Shown piece by piece: positions 35,074-44,436 of a stretch of 64,000 bases of DNA (within the stretch, counting starts at the first letter, position 1; each line of letters starts with the position of its first letter). This DNA is from Hymenobacter sp. J193 (GTDB lineage Bacteria; Bacteroidota; Bacteroidia; Cytophagales; Hymenobacteraceae), in the NCBI RefSeq assembly GCF_024700075.1, contig NZ_JAJONE010000004.1, positions 136,697-200,696 on the forward strand, read 5' to 3'. The notes below the pieces were generated by a model. That model worked only from the letters and a program-made list of their open reading frames with translations. It had not been told where the DNA came from and did no database searches. Position numbers and translations under genes: made by a program.

Positions 35074-36219
35074 TTATTGATTGAGGTAAATGGATTTGAG
35101 CTGGTAGGTGCCAGTGGTCACCACCCGGTCGTTTTCGTTGACCTGGCCCTGCACCAGCACCGTTTGCTGGCCGTTCACGGCCCCGGGCTGCACAAAGCGA
35201 ATCTTAAAGCGCTCGGGCTCGGTGTGCACAAATACCACGGGCTTGCCATTGAGGTCGGTAATGGCCGAGGTAGGCACCACCAGCTGCGGGGTGCCGCCGC
35301 CGGTCTGGCCTACCACCTGCACGTTCACGGCCTGGCCGGCGCGGTAGGCGCTGCCTTCCTGAGCGTCAAGCTCCAGCACCAGCTGGCGGGCCTGGTTCAC
35401 GGGATTGACCACGTTGCTGAACACCACGAGCCGGGCGGGCACACCGGCCTGCCCTTGCAACCCTTCGACTCGAAACCGGGCGCCGGGCGTCACCTTGGCC
35501 AAATCCTGGGCAAACACTTGGGCCTCCACGCGTAGCTTGCCGGGGTTGATGACGCGGAACAGCTCGTCGCCCTGGCTCACCTGCTGGCCCACGGCGAGAT
35601 TAAACACGTCCACCGTGCCGCTCACCGGCGAAGTGATGCTGACGCGGCGCTGGCCGGCCTGCCCGTTCTGGATGCCGGCGTTCTGGCGCGCCTGGCGCAG
35701 GCGCAGCTCAGCGGCCACCACGTCCTTGCGGGCGGCGATATCGGCGATGCTTTGCAGGCGGGCGTAGTCCTGCTGGGCGGCGCGCAGCTCGGCCTGGGCG
35801 TTGGCCCGCTCGGTGCTCAGCCCGATTTGCTGGGTGGCGTCGAGCGTTTGCTCGATGACGGCCAGCGTCTGCCCGGCCCGTACGGTCTTGCCCACCTGCG
35901 CGGCGAGGCTTATGATGCGCCCCGTCTGAGGCACCACTACGCGGCCTTCGCCCCCGGCCGCGGCCGATACCGTGCCGTAGAGCGTGGCCCGGCTGTAGGT
36001 AGTGGAGAATGCGGCCAGGTTGGTGCGCACTTCGAATAGAAACTGGCTTTCCTTGGGCAGCAGCACCTCGTCGGTCGAGGCCACGCCGGTGCTGGCCTTA
36101 GCCTCGCCGCCGTGGTCCTCGCCGCCGTGCGCCCGCACCAGGCCCGGGGGAGGGAGTAGTACCGTCAGGACCAGTCCCGCGGCGGCCGTGGCCGCCAGGA
36201 ATTTATGCTTGGTTTTCAT
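35074..36219 (-). CDS. RND efflux periplasmic adaptor, CusB/CzcB-like
   Basis: A 381-residue membrane-fusion protein. It has an N-terminal signal/anchor (KFLAATAAAGLVLTVLLPP), a short His-rich segment AHGGEDHGGE, then a barrel-sandwich half GRIISLAAQVGKTVRAGQTLAVIEQ and a helical hairpin (ERANAQAELRAAQQDYARLQSIADI). The second lipoyl half ISPVSGTVDVFNLAVGQQVSQG-like stretch is followed by beta-barrel and membrane-proximal domains ending TGTYQLKSIYLNQ. It links the RND pump to the TolC-type channel. The HGGEDHGG segment also occurs in the neighbouring 36232 protein, suggesting shared metal capture. Confidence 0.93.
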   Translation of the reverse strand: MKTKHKFLAATAAAGLVLTVLLPPPGLVRAHGGEDHGGEAKASTGVASTDEVLLPKESQFLFEVRTNLAAFSTTYSRATLYGTVSAAAGGEGRVVVPQTGRIISLAAQVGKTVRAGQTLAVIEQTLDATQQIGLSTERANAQAELRAAQQDYARLQSIADIAARKDVVAAELRLRQARQNAGIQNGQAGQRRVSITSPVSGTVDVFNLAVGQQVSQGDELFRVINPGKLRVEAQVFAQDLAKVTPGARFRVEGLQGQAGVPARLVVFSNVVNPVNQARQLVLELDAQEGSAYRAGQAVNVQVVGQTGGGTPQLVVPTSAITDLNGKPVVFVHTEPERFKIRFVQPGAVNGQQTVLVQGQVNENDRVVTTGTYQLKSIYLNQ

Positions 36220-36231
36220 ATCGGGGGAGCA

Positions 36232-36861
36232 TTAAGGGAAGGGGGTGCGGCGGCTGGCGGTCAACGCCTGCTCCGAGGTTTGCAGCACAGGCTCCGGGGC
36301 TTGGCGGCGGCGCCGCATAAGCAGGGCCGTCAGGCCGATGCCGAGTGCAAAGGCGCCGACCAGGGCCAGAATGGTTTTCCAGGACGAGAACAGCGACGTG
36401 GCCGCAGCAGGGGCCGCGGCCGCTACGGGCAGCTTCTCCCCTACCTTGATGCCTTCAAGTAGCAGCAAATCAGCCGTCTCGCCGGCCACGACGTTGAGGG
36501 CAAAGCTGTAGGCCTTGTTGGCGGGAAACTGGCCTTCCACGAGGTACACGCCCGGCTCCTGCTCGGTCACCGCCCACTTCAGGGTGGCGTCTTCCGGGGT
36601 GGTGAGGGTGAGCTTAGCCCCTTTGATGGGGGCGTTGCTGGCGTAGTCGGAAAGGAACAAACGCAGGTCGGCGGGCTTTCCCCCTTCCAGAGGCTCGTAG
36701 CGCAGCAGCGCCTCGAACTGTTCCGAAAGCGCGGCCACCGAAAACGACGTCGCGCCGGCCGCGGTGCCCGCTTTGGGCCCGTCGCCGTGGTCTTCGCCCC
36801 CGTGGGCATAGGCCGTGCCGCTTAGCAGCAGGCCCAGCAGCAAAATCAGGAGTTGTTTCAT
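36232..36861 (-). CDS. Periplasmic protein with HGGEDHGD motif and C-terminal membrane helix
   Basis: A 209-residue product with a signal peptide (QLLILLLGLLLSGTAYA) directly followed by HGGEDHGDG, a likely metal-binding segment. The middle is beta-rich and carries an immunoglobulin-like pattern (GAKLTLTTPEDATLKWAVTEQEPGVYLVEGQF). It ends in one membrane helix (TILALVGAFALGIGLTALLM) and a basic RRRRQ anchor. It lies between the TolC-type and adaptor genes with gaps of about 12 bp, so it belongs to the pump operon. Similar proteins accompany Cus/Czc pumps in Bacteroidota; a periplasmic metal donor or modulator is a reasonable inference. Confidence 0.8.
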   Translation of the reverse strand: MKQLLILLLGLLLSGTAYAHGGEDHGDGPKAGTAAGATSFSVAALSEQFEALLRYEPLEGGKPADLRLFLSDYASNAPIKGAKLTLTTPEDATLKWAVTEQEPGVYLVEGQFPANKAYSFALNVVAGETADLLLLEGIKVGEKLPVAAAAPAAATSLFSSWKTILALVGAFALGIGLTALLMRRRRQAPEPVLQTSEQALTASRRTPFP

Positions 36862-36873
36862 GATGGTTGACGG

Positions 36874-38121
36874 TTATTCGCCCCGCAGGTAGTTAAGCTC
36901 GACCAAAGCCTGGCGGTAGTCGCGGATGGTGGTCAGGTAGGTGTTCTGGATGGCAAAGGCCTGGTTCAAACTCATAATGAGCTGCAGGTAACTGACTTCC
37001 CCGGCCCGGAACAGGCGCTGGGACTGGCTGATAATAGCCCGCGACTGGGGCAGCCCGGTCTGCTCGTAGTAGCCCAGCGAGGCCGAGAACTTGCGCGTAT
37101 CGGCCAGCGCCTGCTGATACTGACTACTGAGCTCCAGGCGCTGGGCCTGCAGCTGGTAGCTGGCGGCCTGGGAGCGGGCGGTGGCCGCCTGCAGCTGGGA
37201 GCGGTAGGTCCAGAACCAGATGGGCACCGAGACACCGAACTGGAAACGGTACTTCAGCGCCGAGTTCTCAAAGGCCTGGTTCTGATAGCCCACCGTCAAC
37301 GCGGGGGTGCGGCGAGCGCGCACCAAGCTGATGCCCGACTGGCTCAGGGCCACGTTCTGGGTGGCGGCGGCCAGCGTGGGGCTGCGCACCAGGGCTGTGC
37401 TGTCTTCGGCCGGCAGGCCCGCGAGCAAAGCCGTGCCCGTTTGGGCCAGCTCCGTGCCGGTGCGGCCCAGGTCGGTGCTGGTGGCCAGCGCCTCGTTGGG
37501 CCGGCCCATCAATAGGCCCAGGCGGCGCTGGGCGGCCTGCCGGTCGGCGGTGGCCTGCTGCAGCTGCACGGTCACTTGCCGGGCTTCGGCGTCGGTGCTG
37601 ATGCGCTGCAGCGAGGTGACTTCGCCGGCCGTGAACAGGCGCTCGGTAGCTACACGCAGCACCCGGAACAGGCTGTCCTGGTAGGTAAGCTGCCGCACCT
37701 GCGCTTCCGCGAACTGCAGGGCCAAATACGCCAGGCGGGTGTCGCGCAGCACGCTGGCCCGGCTTACTTCGCGGTTGCGTTCGGCCAGGGTAATGCCCGC
37801 TTGCGCCACCTTAGACTGCTGGCGGTAGACGTTGGGCAGGTCGATGGTTTGCACCACGCCCGGGGCCCACATCTCGCCCGTGGGGGCTGAGAACAGAAAG
37901 TCCGGGTTGGCCGGCGCAAACGAGCCGCGCTTGAGGGCCCGTTGCTCCTCGATTTCGCGGTCGGATTGCCGCAGCCGCGGGTGCCGGCGCAGGGTCTGGG
38001 CTTCGGCGCTGTCCAGCCCGATAACGGTTTGCGCGCGCACCCCGGCCGGGCCCAGCCCCAGGAGTACCAGGGTCAGCAGCAGCAGTCGGTTCGCCGCACG
38101 TTTCATTTTCAAGTACTTCAT
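36874..38121 (-). CDS. TolC-family outer-membrane efflux channel, CusC/CzcC-like
   Basis: A 415-residue outer-membrane factor with a signal peptide (RLLLLTLVLLGLGPAGVRAQ) and the duplicated long-helix/strand pattern of TolC proteins. The first repeat contains ALKRGSFAPANPDFLFSAP and LRDTRLAYLALQFAEAQVRQL; the second LSQSGISLVRARRTPALTVGYQNQ and FGVSVPIWFWTYRSQLQAATA. It is first in the operon channel - His-rich protein - adaptor - SnoaL - pump - AraC regulator. The start could be either Met in MKYLKMKRAA. No operator copy of the regulon motif was found in its upstream gap. Confidence 0.92.
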   Translation of the reverse strand: MKYLKMKRAANRLLLLTLVLLGLGPAGVRAQTVIGLDSAEAQTLRRHPRLRQSDREIEEQRALKRGSFAPANPDFLFSAPTGEMWAPGVVQTIDLPNVYRQQSKVAQAGITLAERNREVSRASVLRDTRLAYLALQFAEAQVRQLTYQDSLFRVLRVATERLFTAGEVTSLQRISTDAEARQVTVQLQQATADRQAAQRRLGLLMGRPNEALATSTDLGRTGTELAQTGTALLAGLPAEDSTALVRSPTLAAATQNVALSQSGISLVRARRTPALTVGYQNQAFENSALKYRFQFGVSVPIWFWTYRSQLQAATARSQAASYQLQAQRLELSSQYQQALADTRKFSASLGYYEQTGLPQSRAIISQSQRLFRAGEVSYLQLIMSLNQAFAIQNTYLTTIRDYRQALVELNYLRGE

Positions 38122-38225
38122 AGAATCAGGTTAACGCCAGTCATAGGGCCGCCCACCGTTGCAGCAGCAGACGGCCCAAGACGGAGAAAGGCCCGGACGC
38201 ACTGCGCCCGAAAAACAGGCTCCGC

Positions 38226-38783
38226 CTAGGCTTTTTTGACCAGGGCCATGCCGCACTTGGGGCAGCTGCCGGGCTTGTCGCTGGCACTGCCCTCGCAGTT
38301 CATGGGGCAGGTGTAGGCAGCTGTCACCGACTTGCCGGCCTTGGCGGCCGTGTCCAGCTTGTCAAAGCGCACGTTCAGGGCCTCGCTGCCGTTTTTCAGG
38401 CTCACGATGGCGGTGCGGGCTTTGGTGCCGGCGGGCAGCTTGGCCACCACGTAGTCGGTGCCGCCGGCCGTGAGCGGCACGGTCGTCGTCTTGTTGTCGG
38501 TGGTCTGCACCATCACCGAGCCCGTCAGGGTCTTGTTCGGCACGGCGGCCATCTTGTCGCCCAGCAGGTAGATGCGCAGCTCGGTGGGCTGCTGCACGAG
38601 CTCCATGTGGTAGGGTTTGGCCGAACGCACCATGCCGCCGTGCGGCGAGGCATGGGCGTGGGTTTCGCCGGGGGCGATGTGCTTGTCCGCGGCGCCCGCG
38701 CCGTGGGCGTGCTGGGCCTGCGAGGCCAGGGGAGCGAGGGCAAAAAGCGCGGCGGCAACGAATGAAATCTTTACAATCTTCAT
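38226..38783 (-). CDS. Periplasmic metal-binding protein with C-terminal CPMxCxG/CPKCGM domain (paralogue A)
   Basis: A 185-residue protein (start ATG 38781-38783) with signal peptide (ISFVAAALFALAPLASQAQ) and a His-rich N-terminus (HAHGAGAADKHIAPGETHAH). A beta-rich middle follows, then a heavy-metal-binding-domain (HMBD) end YTCPMNCEGSASDKPGSCPKCGMALVKK. The four cysteines and Met form a compact metal site seen in Cus/Sil adaptor tails. A close paralogue lies at 50992-51544. It is transcribed towards the RND operon, with no promoter motif recognised. Confidence 0.88.
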   Translation of the reverse strand: MKIVKISFVAAALFALAPLASQAQHAHGAGAADKHIAPGETHAHASPHGGMVRSAKPYHMELVQQPTELRIYLLGDKMAAVPNKTLTGSVMVQTTDNKTTTVPLTAGGTDYVVAKLPAGTKARTAIVSLKNGSEALNVRFDKLDTAAKAGKSVTAAYTCPMNCEGSASDKPGSCPKCGMALVKKA

Positions 38784-38872
38784 GGGAAACGGGATAACCG
38801 GTATGGTGGGAAGGGGTGAGAATGGGAGCAGGTCGCGTCCGCCAACCGGCGGCGCCACCTGCCTCCCGGGAA

Positions 38873-39583
38873 TTACATCTTGTCGGTGTTCTTGTCGTGC
38901 CAGGCCTTGAAATCGGCGATTTCCTTCTCCTGGGCAGTAATCATCATCTGCGCCATTTCCTTGAGCTTGGTGTCCTTGCCGTGGGCCAGCTCGGCCTTGG
39001 CCATGTCCACGGCGCTCTGGTGGTGCACCGTCATCAGCATGTTGAAGTTCATGTCCGGGTTGGCCACGGGCTTGGGCATGTTTTGCATCATGCCGTCCAT
39101 CGAGGCCTTCATCTTGCTGGTGAAGGGGTCGGCCGGGTCGTTGGGCTGGTAGTTGGTGGGGGCGCTGTCCAGGCGGGTGGCCACGGCTTCGAGCTCGGTG
39201 ATTTCCTTGAGCTGGTCGGCTTTGATTTTCTCGGCCATCTGGCGCATGGTGGCGTCCTTGCCGTCGCGCAGCTCGATGTCGGCCATGGCCACGGCGCCCT
39301 TGTGGTGCTCCAGCATGTGGTGGGCAAAGTCGTGGTCGGTGTTGCCCTTGGGCTTGCTGGCCTCCATCTTCTGCATCATCTCATTCATCGAGGCCATCAG
39401 GGGCGATTCGCCGGCCGCGGCCCCAGCCGAGTGGTCCATGCCGGCCATGTCACCGGAGGCGCCTTCCGTGGTGGTGGTCTCGCTGGTCGTGGCCGTCGAA
39501 TCGGCGGCTTTGTCGCTGCTGCAGCTGGCTACCAGCAGGGAGCCCGAGCAGAGGGCGGCGAGGAAAAAAGCGGACTTTTTCAT
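38873..39583 (-). CDS. DUF305 lipoprotein (copper-binding four-helix family), copy 1
   Basis: A 236-residue lipoprotein (lipobox LLVASC) with a Ser/Thr-rich spacer, a Met/His segment GDMAGMDHSAG and two DUF305 repeats: DFAHHMLEHHKGAVAMADIEL and MNFNMLMTVHHQSAVDMAKAEL. DUF305 proteins are ferritin-like helical bundles with conserved HHxxAxxMA motifs, often found near copper genes. Both repeats keep the His pair. It belongs to a run of minus-strand periplasmic metal proteins (41403 down to 38226). Two relatives lie at 45169 and 49218. Confidence 0.9.
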   Translation of the reverse strand: MKKSAFFLAALCSGSLLVASCSSDKAADSTATTSETTTTEGASGDMAGMDHSAGAAAGESPLMASMNEMMQKMEASKPKGNTDHDFAHHMLEHHKGAVAMADIELRDGKDATMRQMAEKIKADQLKEITELEAVATRLDSAPTNYQPNDPADPFTSKMKASMDGMMQNMPKPVANPDMNFNMLMTVHHQSAVDMAKAELAHGKDTKLKEMAQMMITAQEKEIADFKAWHDKNTDKM

Positions 39584-39644
39584 GGGTTTGGTTGGGTTAG
39601 TGGAAAAATGAAATGGGAAGCAGGGACGGGGCTACGCCTTCGCG

Positions 39645-40592
39645 TTAAGCCTTCACGTTGATGGTGAAGTCGCCGGTGTGAATCTTGCCGGCGTGGTTGA
39701 ACTGCAGGAATACGCGGTACAGGCCGGGCTTTTCGAAGTTGGTGTTGAAGCCGATGTTGGGACCTTTGTCGGCCTGGTCGTTGGGGTGCACGTGCAGGTA
39801 CTGCTCGGTGTCCTCGCTGATGACCACCACGTGACCTAGGGCACCGAGGTAGTTGGCCAGGTCGGTCACCGGCTGGCCATCCTTGCTGATGTTGATTTTC
39901 ATGCCCAGCAGCTGGCCCACTTTCAGGTCCTTGTCGAAGGAAAGGGTGGCCTTATAGCCGTCCTTGTCCCACTGCATGTCGTCGTTTTTGAACTTCACCG
40001 GGGCATAGGCCGCGCCTTTTACCGTGAGCGGCTGGCGGCCCAGCTGGTGGCCGGAGCCCGTGGGCGTGTAGTCCTGGAACAGCACGTACTCGCCGCCCTT
40101 GGGGAAGGTGTACTGCACCTTGTAGTCGCCGGCCGCGGTGTACTCGGGGTGTTCGTGGTAGAACTGGCCGAGGTCTTTGCTGACGATGATGAGGTGAATT
40201 TTCTTCTCGTGCACCACGTCCAGGGGCACGGGTGCGGAGCCCTTACCCGTTTCCACCGGCGTAAAGGCCAGCGTGGTGGGCTGCCCGGCGGTGACCTGCG
40301 TGGGGGTGGGCACCATTTTCATCTCATAGGTTTTGCCGTTGGCCACCTTGTCGTTGTGCTCCAGGTTCATGCCGCACTTGGGGCACTTGTCGCCTTCCTT
40401 GGTGCTGGTGACCTCGGGGTGCATGGGGCAGGCGTAGGTGTGGCCCCCGCCGTGCTCGGCGGTGCCTTCGGCCGGGCCGTTGGTGGGCGTGGTGACGGTG
40501 TCGGTGGTTTTGCTGGACTCGGTTTCGGACGAGCAGCTAGTGGCAGTGAGCAGGCCGGCCAGGGCCAGCAGGGAAAGCGGGATGCGGTACAT
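39645..40592 (-). CDS. Lipoprotein with HMBD (CPMHPEV...CPKCGM) and YtkA/FixH-like domain
   Basis: A 315-residue lipoprotein (start ATG 40590-40592, lipobox LLTATSC). After an acidic linker comes HGGGHTYACPMHPEVTSTKE followed by GDKCPKCGMNLEHN, a heavy-metal-binding domain. Then come two beta-sandwich halves: TLAFTPVETGKGSAPVPLDVVHEKKIHLIIV and LGHVVVISEDTEQYLHVHPND, which match the copper-related YtkA-like or blue-copper-adjacent domains with HVHP. It probably sits in the inner leaflet of the outer membrane and binds or delivers copper. Normal length, no damage. Confidence 0.85.
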   Translation of the reverse strand: MYRIPLSLLALAGLLTATSCSSETESSKTTDTVTTPTNGPAEGTAEHGGGHTYACPMHPEVTSTKEGDKCPKCGMNLEHNDKVANGKTYEMKMVPTPTQVTAGQPTTLAFTPVETGKGSAPVPLDVVHEKKIHLIIVSKDLGQFYHEHPEYTAAGDYKVQYTFPKGGEYVLFQDYTPTGSGHQLGRQPLTVKGAAYAPVKFKNDDMQWDKDGYKATLSFDKDLKVGQLLGMKINISKDGQPVTDLANYLGALGHVVVISEDTEQYLHVHPNDQADKGPNIGFNTNFEKPGLYRVFLQFNHAGKIHTGDFTINVKA

Positions 40593-40659
40593 AAAAGGGG
40601 AATGGGGTTGAACAGATTGGGGGCTACACTGGGTAGCGTAGAGTACTGCTACCGGGCAG

Positions 40660-40791
40660 CTAGGCCTGCCATTGCTGCCAGAGCACAAAGCCCAGCACGG
40701 CAGCTACCGCAGCATAGAGCAGGTAGGAAAGCAGGCGACGAACCGGGCCTTTAGGAGCGGGTGCGCCGGCTTCTTCGCAACAACTTTTCAT
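40660..40791 (-). CDS. Small membrane protein, 43 aa
   Basis: The start ATG at 40789-40791 gives KSCCEEAGAPAPKGPVRRLL followed by one membrane helix (SYLLYAAVAAVLGFVLWQQW). The N-terminal CC pair could bind metal, and similar short Cys-Cys membrane peptides occur beside Bacteroidota metal genes. It precedes the lipoprotein gene at 39645 by 68 bp on the same strand. Small size makes the call moderate. Confidence 0.6.
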   Translation of the reverse strand: MKSCCEEAGAPAPKGPVRRLLSYLLYAAVAAVLGFVLWQQWQA

Positions 40792-40859
40792 TGTTCGGCG
40801 AGGGTAAAACCAGGAAGATGAGGGGGGCGCAACTAGGCGCCGGGCGGACACGACAATGC

Positions 40860-40903
40860 AAAGGCCCGCCCCGGACATAGCAGAGCTATGCCAGGGCGAG
40901 CCT
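40860..40903. terminator. Long imperfect hairpin after the His/Cys-rich protein gene
   Basis: Nested arms AGGC.CGCCC...CATAGC / GCTATG...GGGCG.GCCT around AGA, placed between the stop at 40921 and the next start at 40791. A likely terminator for the upstream minus-strand gene. Confidence 0.6.
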
Positions 40904-40920
40904 AGTGCGCGTCAAACCAA

Positions 40921-41403
40921 TCAGACCGTCAGGGACTGAATAAAGATTCGGATGTCGGGTATTTTGGGGGGCAGGTGCTCGCGGAGCACCAGAACGACCG
41001 AATGCGTGCGGTCCCACTGTCCGGCAGCGGGCCGGAAAGAGAAGTCACTGCTGGCCGGCAGCAGAGCCGGCGCGGACGCGAGCAGCTGCTTTTCGCCGGG
41101 CGTGGCGAGCGACTTAAGAATAGCAGCCGAGTTGTCCTTGCAGCAGTCATCCTGGCCCGCGGGCTTGGAATTGTGCTTGGCATGGTCATGCTTGGCTTTC
41201 GTGGACTTCTGCTGGACCGGGGCTTTGTCGTGACCGTGGCAGCCGGGATGCGAAGGCTTCTGCGCTGGGGTGAACTTAGCCATCGGCGCCGCCGCCACCG
41301 GGTTGATGGTCGCGCAGTAGCACTGGCCCACGAACACGTTGACGAAGACGAGCAGGAAGCTCGTCGCCAGCAAACGGCGGAAAGGGAACAGGCTACGGAA
41401 CAT
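40921..41403 (-). CDS. His/Cys-rich exported protein of the copper island
   Basis: A 160-residue protein with an N-terminal hydrophobic segment (LLATSFLLVFVNVFVGQCYC). A His/Lys-rich middle follows (HPGCHGHDKAPVQQ, KAKHDHAKHNSK) with GQDDCCKDN, which together look like a metal-binding stretch. The C-terminal part is beta-like (VVLVLREHLPPKIPDIRIFIQSL). Bacteroidota copper clusters often contain such short, fast-evolving proteins. It is divergent from the Cu-ATPase gene and shares the 378-bp region that holds two operator copies, so it may also be copper-controlled. Confidence 0.75.
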   Translation of the reverse strand: MFRSLFPFRRLLATSFLLVFVNVFVGQCYCATINPVAAAPMAKFTPAQKPSHPGCHGHDKAPVQQKSTKAKHDHAKHNSKPAGQDDCCKDNSAAILKSLATPGEKQLLASAPALLPASSDFSFRPAAGQWDRTHSVVLVLREHLPPKIPDIRIFIQSLTV

Positions 41404-41594
41404 GAGAGGCGCTAAGCAACCGCAAAAGTAGACTTCTCCACGAAAAGGCGGTACTGCCTATTTACCCCATTTCTAAATAAAGAGTTTCCGGGCCGTTCGC
41501 GCGGCAGGCCGCTTAGCCTCTAAAAAGGACCGCAAAGGGCTACCAAGCCGTTTTAAGCGGCGGTTAGGCGAAATGCCCCCAATTGATGACCGCA

Positions 41595-41682
41595 AAATTA
41601 TGCAAGCCTTCGGCCGGATTATGTAAATCCATTGCCGGCCCACTACGTGCAAATTATGCAAGTTTCAAGTGGGATTCCGTAC
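41595..41682 (+). promoter_or_regulatory. Copper-regulon operators 5 and 6, tandem, upstream of the Cu-ATPase
   Basis: Operator 5: AAATTATGCAAG at 41595-41606 with ATTATGTAA 21 bp downstream (41618-41626). Operator 6: AAATTATGCAAG at 41651-41662 with GATTCCGTACC 21 bp downstream. The two units start 56 bp apart and end 100 bp before the ATG. The rest of the 41404-41781 gap shows no gene. Confidence 0.75.
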
Positions 41683-41781
41683 CAACCCCGCCGCAGATGC
41701 GCCGTTCCTTTGTAAGGAGCTTTCTAGCCTGGGGAACAATGTGTTTCCCGGCCCAATGCAGCATTACAGCTGCTTATTTTT

Positions 41782-44055
41782 ATGGAACCAACAACCAAGA
41801 CTGAAACCCTCGACATTGAAGGCATGACCTGCGCGTCCTGCGCTTCCTTCGTCGAAAAGTCCTTGACCCGCACGCCCGGGGTGCAGCGGGCCATGGTCAA
41901 CTTCGCCACCGAAAAAGCCACCATCGACTACCTGCCAACTCAAGCCACCCCGGCTACCCTTAAACAGGCGGTCGTCAATGCTGGCTACGGCGTCACCGAG
42001 CGAGCCCCCGATACCTCAGCTGCCGACCGGCAAGCCGAAATCGACCAGCAGAAGGCCCTGGCCTATGTCAAGCTCAAGCGCCGCTTTTGGGTAGCCACGG
42101 TGCTGGCCATCGTCATCATGCCGCTGAGCATGCTCATGCTCTGGCCGGCGATGATGGCCCGCGTGAACATGCAGTGGCTGAACTACGGTCTGCTGGTGCT
42201 GACCATCCCGGTGCTGCTGTACAGCGGGCGCGAATTCTTTACCTCGGCCTGGAACGGCTTCAAGCACCGGGCCGCCAACATGGATACGCTCATTGCGGTG
42301 GGTACCGGCGCCGCTTTCCTCTACAGCCTCGCGGCCACGGTGGTGCCCGGCTGGTTTATGCGCCGGGGCATTATGCCCGAAGTGTATTATGACACCACGG
42401 CCACCATCATTGCCCTGATTTTGCTGGGCAAGGTGCTGGAACTGCGCGCCAAAACGCAAACCTCGGCGGCCATCAAGGCCCTGATGGGTTTGCAGGCGAA
42501 GACGGCCCGGGTGGTGCGCCCCGACGGCCAGGAAGTGGACGTGCCCATTGAGCAGGTGCAGCTCAACGACCTCATCGTGGTACGTCCCGGCGAGAAAGTG
42601 GCGACTGATGGCCTCATCGAGGAAGGTCGCTCCGCGGTGGACGAGGCCATGCTCACGGGCGAAAGCCTGCCGGTGGAAAAGAAAACCGGGGACCCCGTGT
42701 TCGGGGCCACGCTTAACAAAACCGGTTCGTTCCGTTTCCGCGTGACCAAAGTGGGGGCCGATACCATGCTTTCCCAGATTGTGAAGCTGGTGGAGGACTC
42801 CCAGGGCAGCCGCGCCCCCATTCAGCGCCTGGCCGATAAGGTCAGCGCCATTTTCGTGCCCACGGTGGTGGTCATTGCCATACTCACCTTTGTGCTCTGG
42901 TTTGACCTCGCGCCCGTGGAAGCCCGTCTGCCTTTGGCCCTGGTCAACTTTGTGGCCGTGCTCATCATCGCCTGTCCCTGCGCCCTAGGGCTGGCCACGC
43001 CCACGGCCATTATGGTCAGCACTGGCAAGGGAGCCGAGCACGGCGTGCTCATCCGCAACGCCGAGGCCTTGGAAAAAGCCCACCAGGTCAACACCGTGCT
43101 GCTCGACAAAACCGGCACCATCACCCGCGGCGAACCGGCTGTGACCGACTTTGTGCCGGCCGAGGGCCAGGACGCCGCCCAGCTGCTGCAGGTAGTGGCC
43201 GCAGTGGAACGGCAGAGCGAGCACCCGCTGGCCGAAGCCGTGGTGCGCTATGCTGACACCCAGCAGGCCCCTATCATTGCCGCCACCGGTTTCCAGGCCA
43301 TCGAAGGCAAAGGGGCGCAGGCGTCCGTTAATGGGCAGGCGGTGCTTATCGGCAATTTCCGCCTGCTCGATGAGGCCGGTATTTCGCTTTCATCCGCGGT
43401 GCGCCGGCAAGCCGACGAGCTGCTGGGCCAGGCCAAGACCGTGCTCTACGTGGCCATGAACCAGCAGGCCGTGGGCCTCATCGGCGTGGCCGACACCGTG
43501 CGCGAAACGTCGGCGGCGGCCATCAAACGGCTGCAGGGCATGGGCATCGAAGTGGTGATGATGACCGGCGACAATCCCCAAACCGCGGCGCAGGTGGCCG
43601 GGCAGGTGGGCATCAAGCGCTACTTCGCCGAGGTGCTGCCCGCCGATAAAGCGGGCAAGGTGAAGGAGCTGCAGGCCGAGGGCCGCATCGTGGCCATGGT
43701 GGGCGACGGCATCAACGACGCCCCGGCCCTGGCCCAGGCCGACATCGGGCTGGCCATGGGCGGCGGCACCGACGTGGCCATGGAAGCAGCCGGCATCACG
43801 CTCATGCGTTCGGATTTACAGGGCGTGGTCACGGCCATTGAGCTCTCGCGCCAGACCATCCGCACCATCAAGCAAAACCTGTTTTTCGCCTTTATCTACA
43901 ACACGCTGGGTATTCCCATCGCAGCGGGTTTGCTCTACCCCTTCTTCGGACTGCTTCTCTCGCCCATGCTCGCGGCCGGCGCCATGGCCCTGAGCTCGGT
44001 GTCGGTGCTCACCAACTCGCTGCGGCTGCGCAGCTTCTCCCCTGCTAAAAACTGA
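41782..44055 (+). CDS. copA: Cu+-exporting P1B-type ATPase
   Basis: A 757-residue P1B-1 ATPase. It has one N-terminal HMA domain ([17 protein letters not shown]), eight membrane helices, the TGES actuator motif ([10 protein letters not shown]), and the CPC ion-binding helix [14 protein letters not shown]. The phosphorylation site [11 protein letters not shown], the HPLAEAVV nucleotide-binding motif and the hinge [16 protein letters not shown] follow. It exports Cu(I) from cytosol to periplasm, where the oxidase and RND pump act. It is first in a unit with the cupredoxin and the AraC-type regulator (gaps of 4 and 0 bp), and two operator copies precede it. Confidence 0.97.
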   Translation: MEPTTKTETLDIEGMTCASCASFVEKSLTRTPGVQRAMVNFATEKATIDYLPTQATPATLKQAVVNAGYGVTERAPDTSAADRQAEIDQQKALAYVKLKRRFWVATVLAIVIMPLSMLMLWPAMMARVNMQWLNYGLLVLTIPVLLYSGREFFTSAWNGFKHRAANMDTLIAVGTGAAFLYSLAATVVPGWFMRRGIMPEVYYDTTATIIALILLGKVLELRAKTQTSAAIKALMGLQAKTARVVRPDGQEVDVPIEQVQLNDLIVVRPGEKVATDGLIEEGRSAVDEAMLTGESLPVEKKTGDPVFGATLNKTGSFRFRVTKVGADTMLSQIVKLVEDSQGSRAPIQRLADKVSAIFVPTVVVIAILTFVLWFDLAPVEARLPLALVNFVAVLIIACPCALGLATPTAIMVSTGKGAEHGVLIRNAEALEKAHQVNTVLLDKTGTITRGEPAVTDFVPAEGQDAAQLLQVVAAVERQSEHPLAEAVVRYADTQQAPIIAATGFQAIEGKGAQASVNGQAVLIGNFRLLDEAGISLSSAVRRQADELLGQAKTVLYVAMNQQAVGLIGVADTVRETSAAAIKRLQGMGIEVVMMTGDNPQTAAQVAGQVGIKRYFAEVLPADKAGKVKELQAEGRIVAMVGDGINDAPALAQADIGLAMGGGTDVAMEAAGITLMRSDLQGVVTAIELSRQTIRTIKQNLFFAFIYNTLGIPIAAGLLYPFFGLLLSPMLAAGAMALSSVSVLTNSLRLRSFSPAKN

Positions 44056-44059
44056 GGTT

Positions 44060-44436
44060 ATGGATACCACTGAAATCATCGTGACCCTGACCGGGCTGGC
44101 CCTGTCGGCTTTTGTCATCTGGTACTTCTTCTTTTCCGCCCGCCAGACGGCCAGCGCCGTTTCCACCGCCAGCGGGGTGCAGGAAGTGGACATCACTGTC
44201 AAAGGGGCTACTCGCCCGACGTCATCGAGGTGGAGCGGGGCAAGCCCGTGCAGCTGAGCTTTTACCGCGACGAGGAAAACTCCTGCTCCGAGGAGCTGCT
44301 CATGCCCGACTTCAGCATCCGCCGCGACCTGCCCGCCTTTAAAACGACCCTGGTGGAGCTGCTGCCCCAGCAGGCGGGTACCTTTACGTTCACCTGTGGC
44401 ATGGGCATGCTGCGCGGTAGCTTAGTCGTTAAATAG
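44060..44436 (+). CDS. Membrane-anchored cupredoxin-like protein, frameshifted
   Basis: Restoring one G in the G4 run at 44204-44207 joins two short frames into a 125-residue protein. It has an N-terminal membrane helix (TEIIVTLTGLALSAFVIWYFFFSA), then a cupredoxin domain with VDITVKGGYSPDVIEVERGKP after repair. The domain ends DEENSCSEELLMPDFSIRRDLP and GTFTFTCGMGMLRGSLVV, with Cys and Met in the copper-ligand loop. It stops directly before the regulator start (TAGATG), so these genes are translated together. It probably accepts copper exported by the ATPase. Confidence 0.82.
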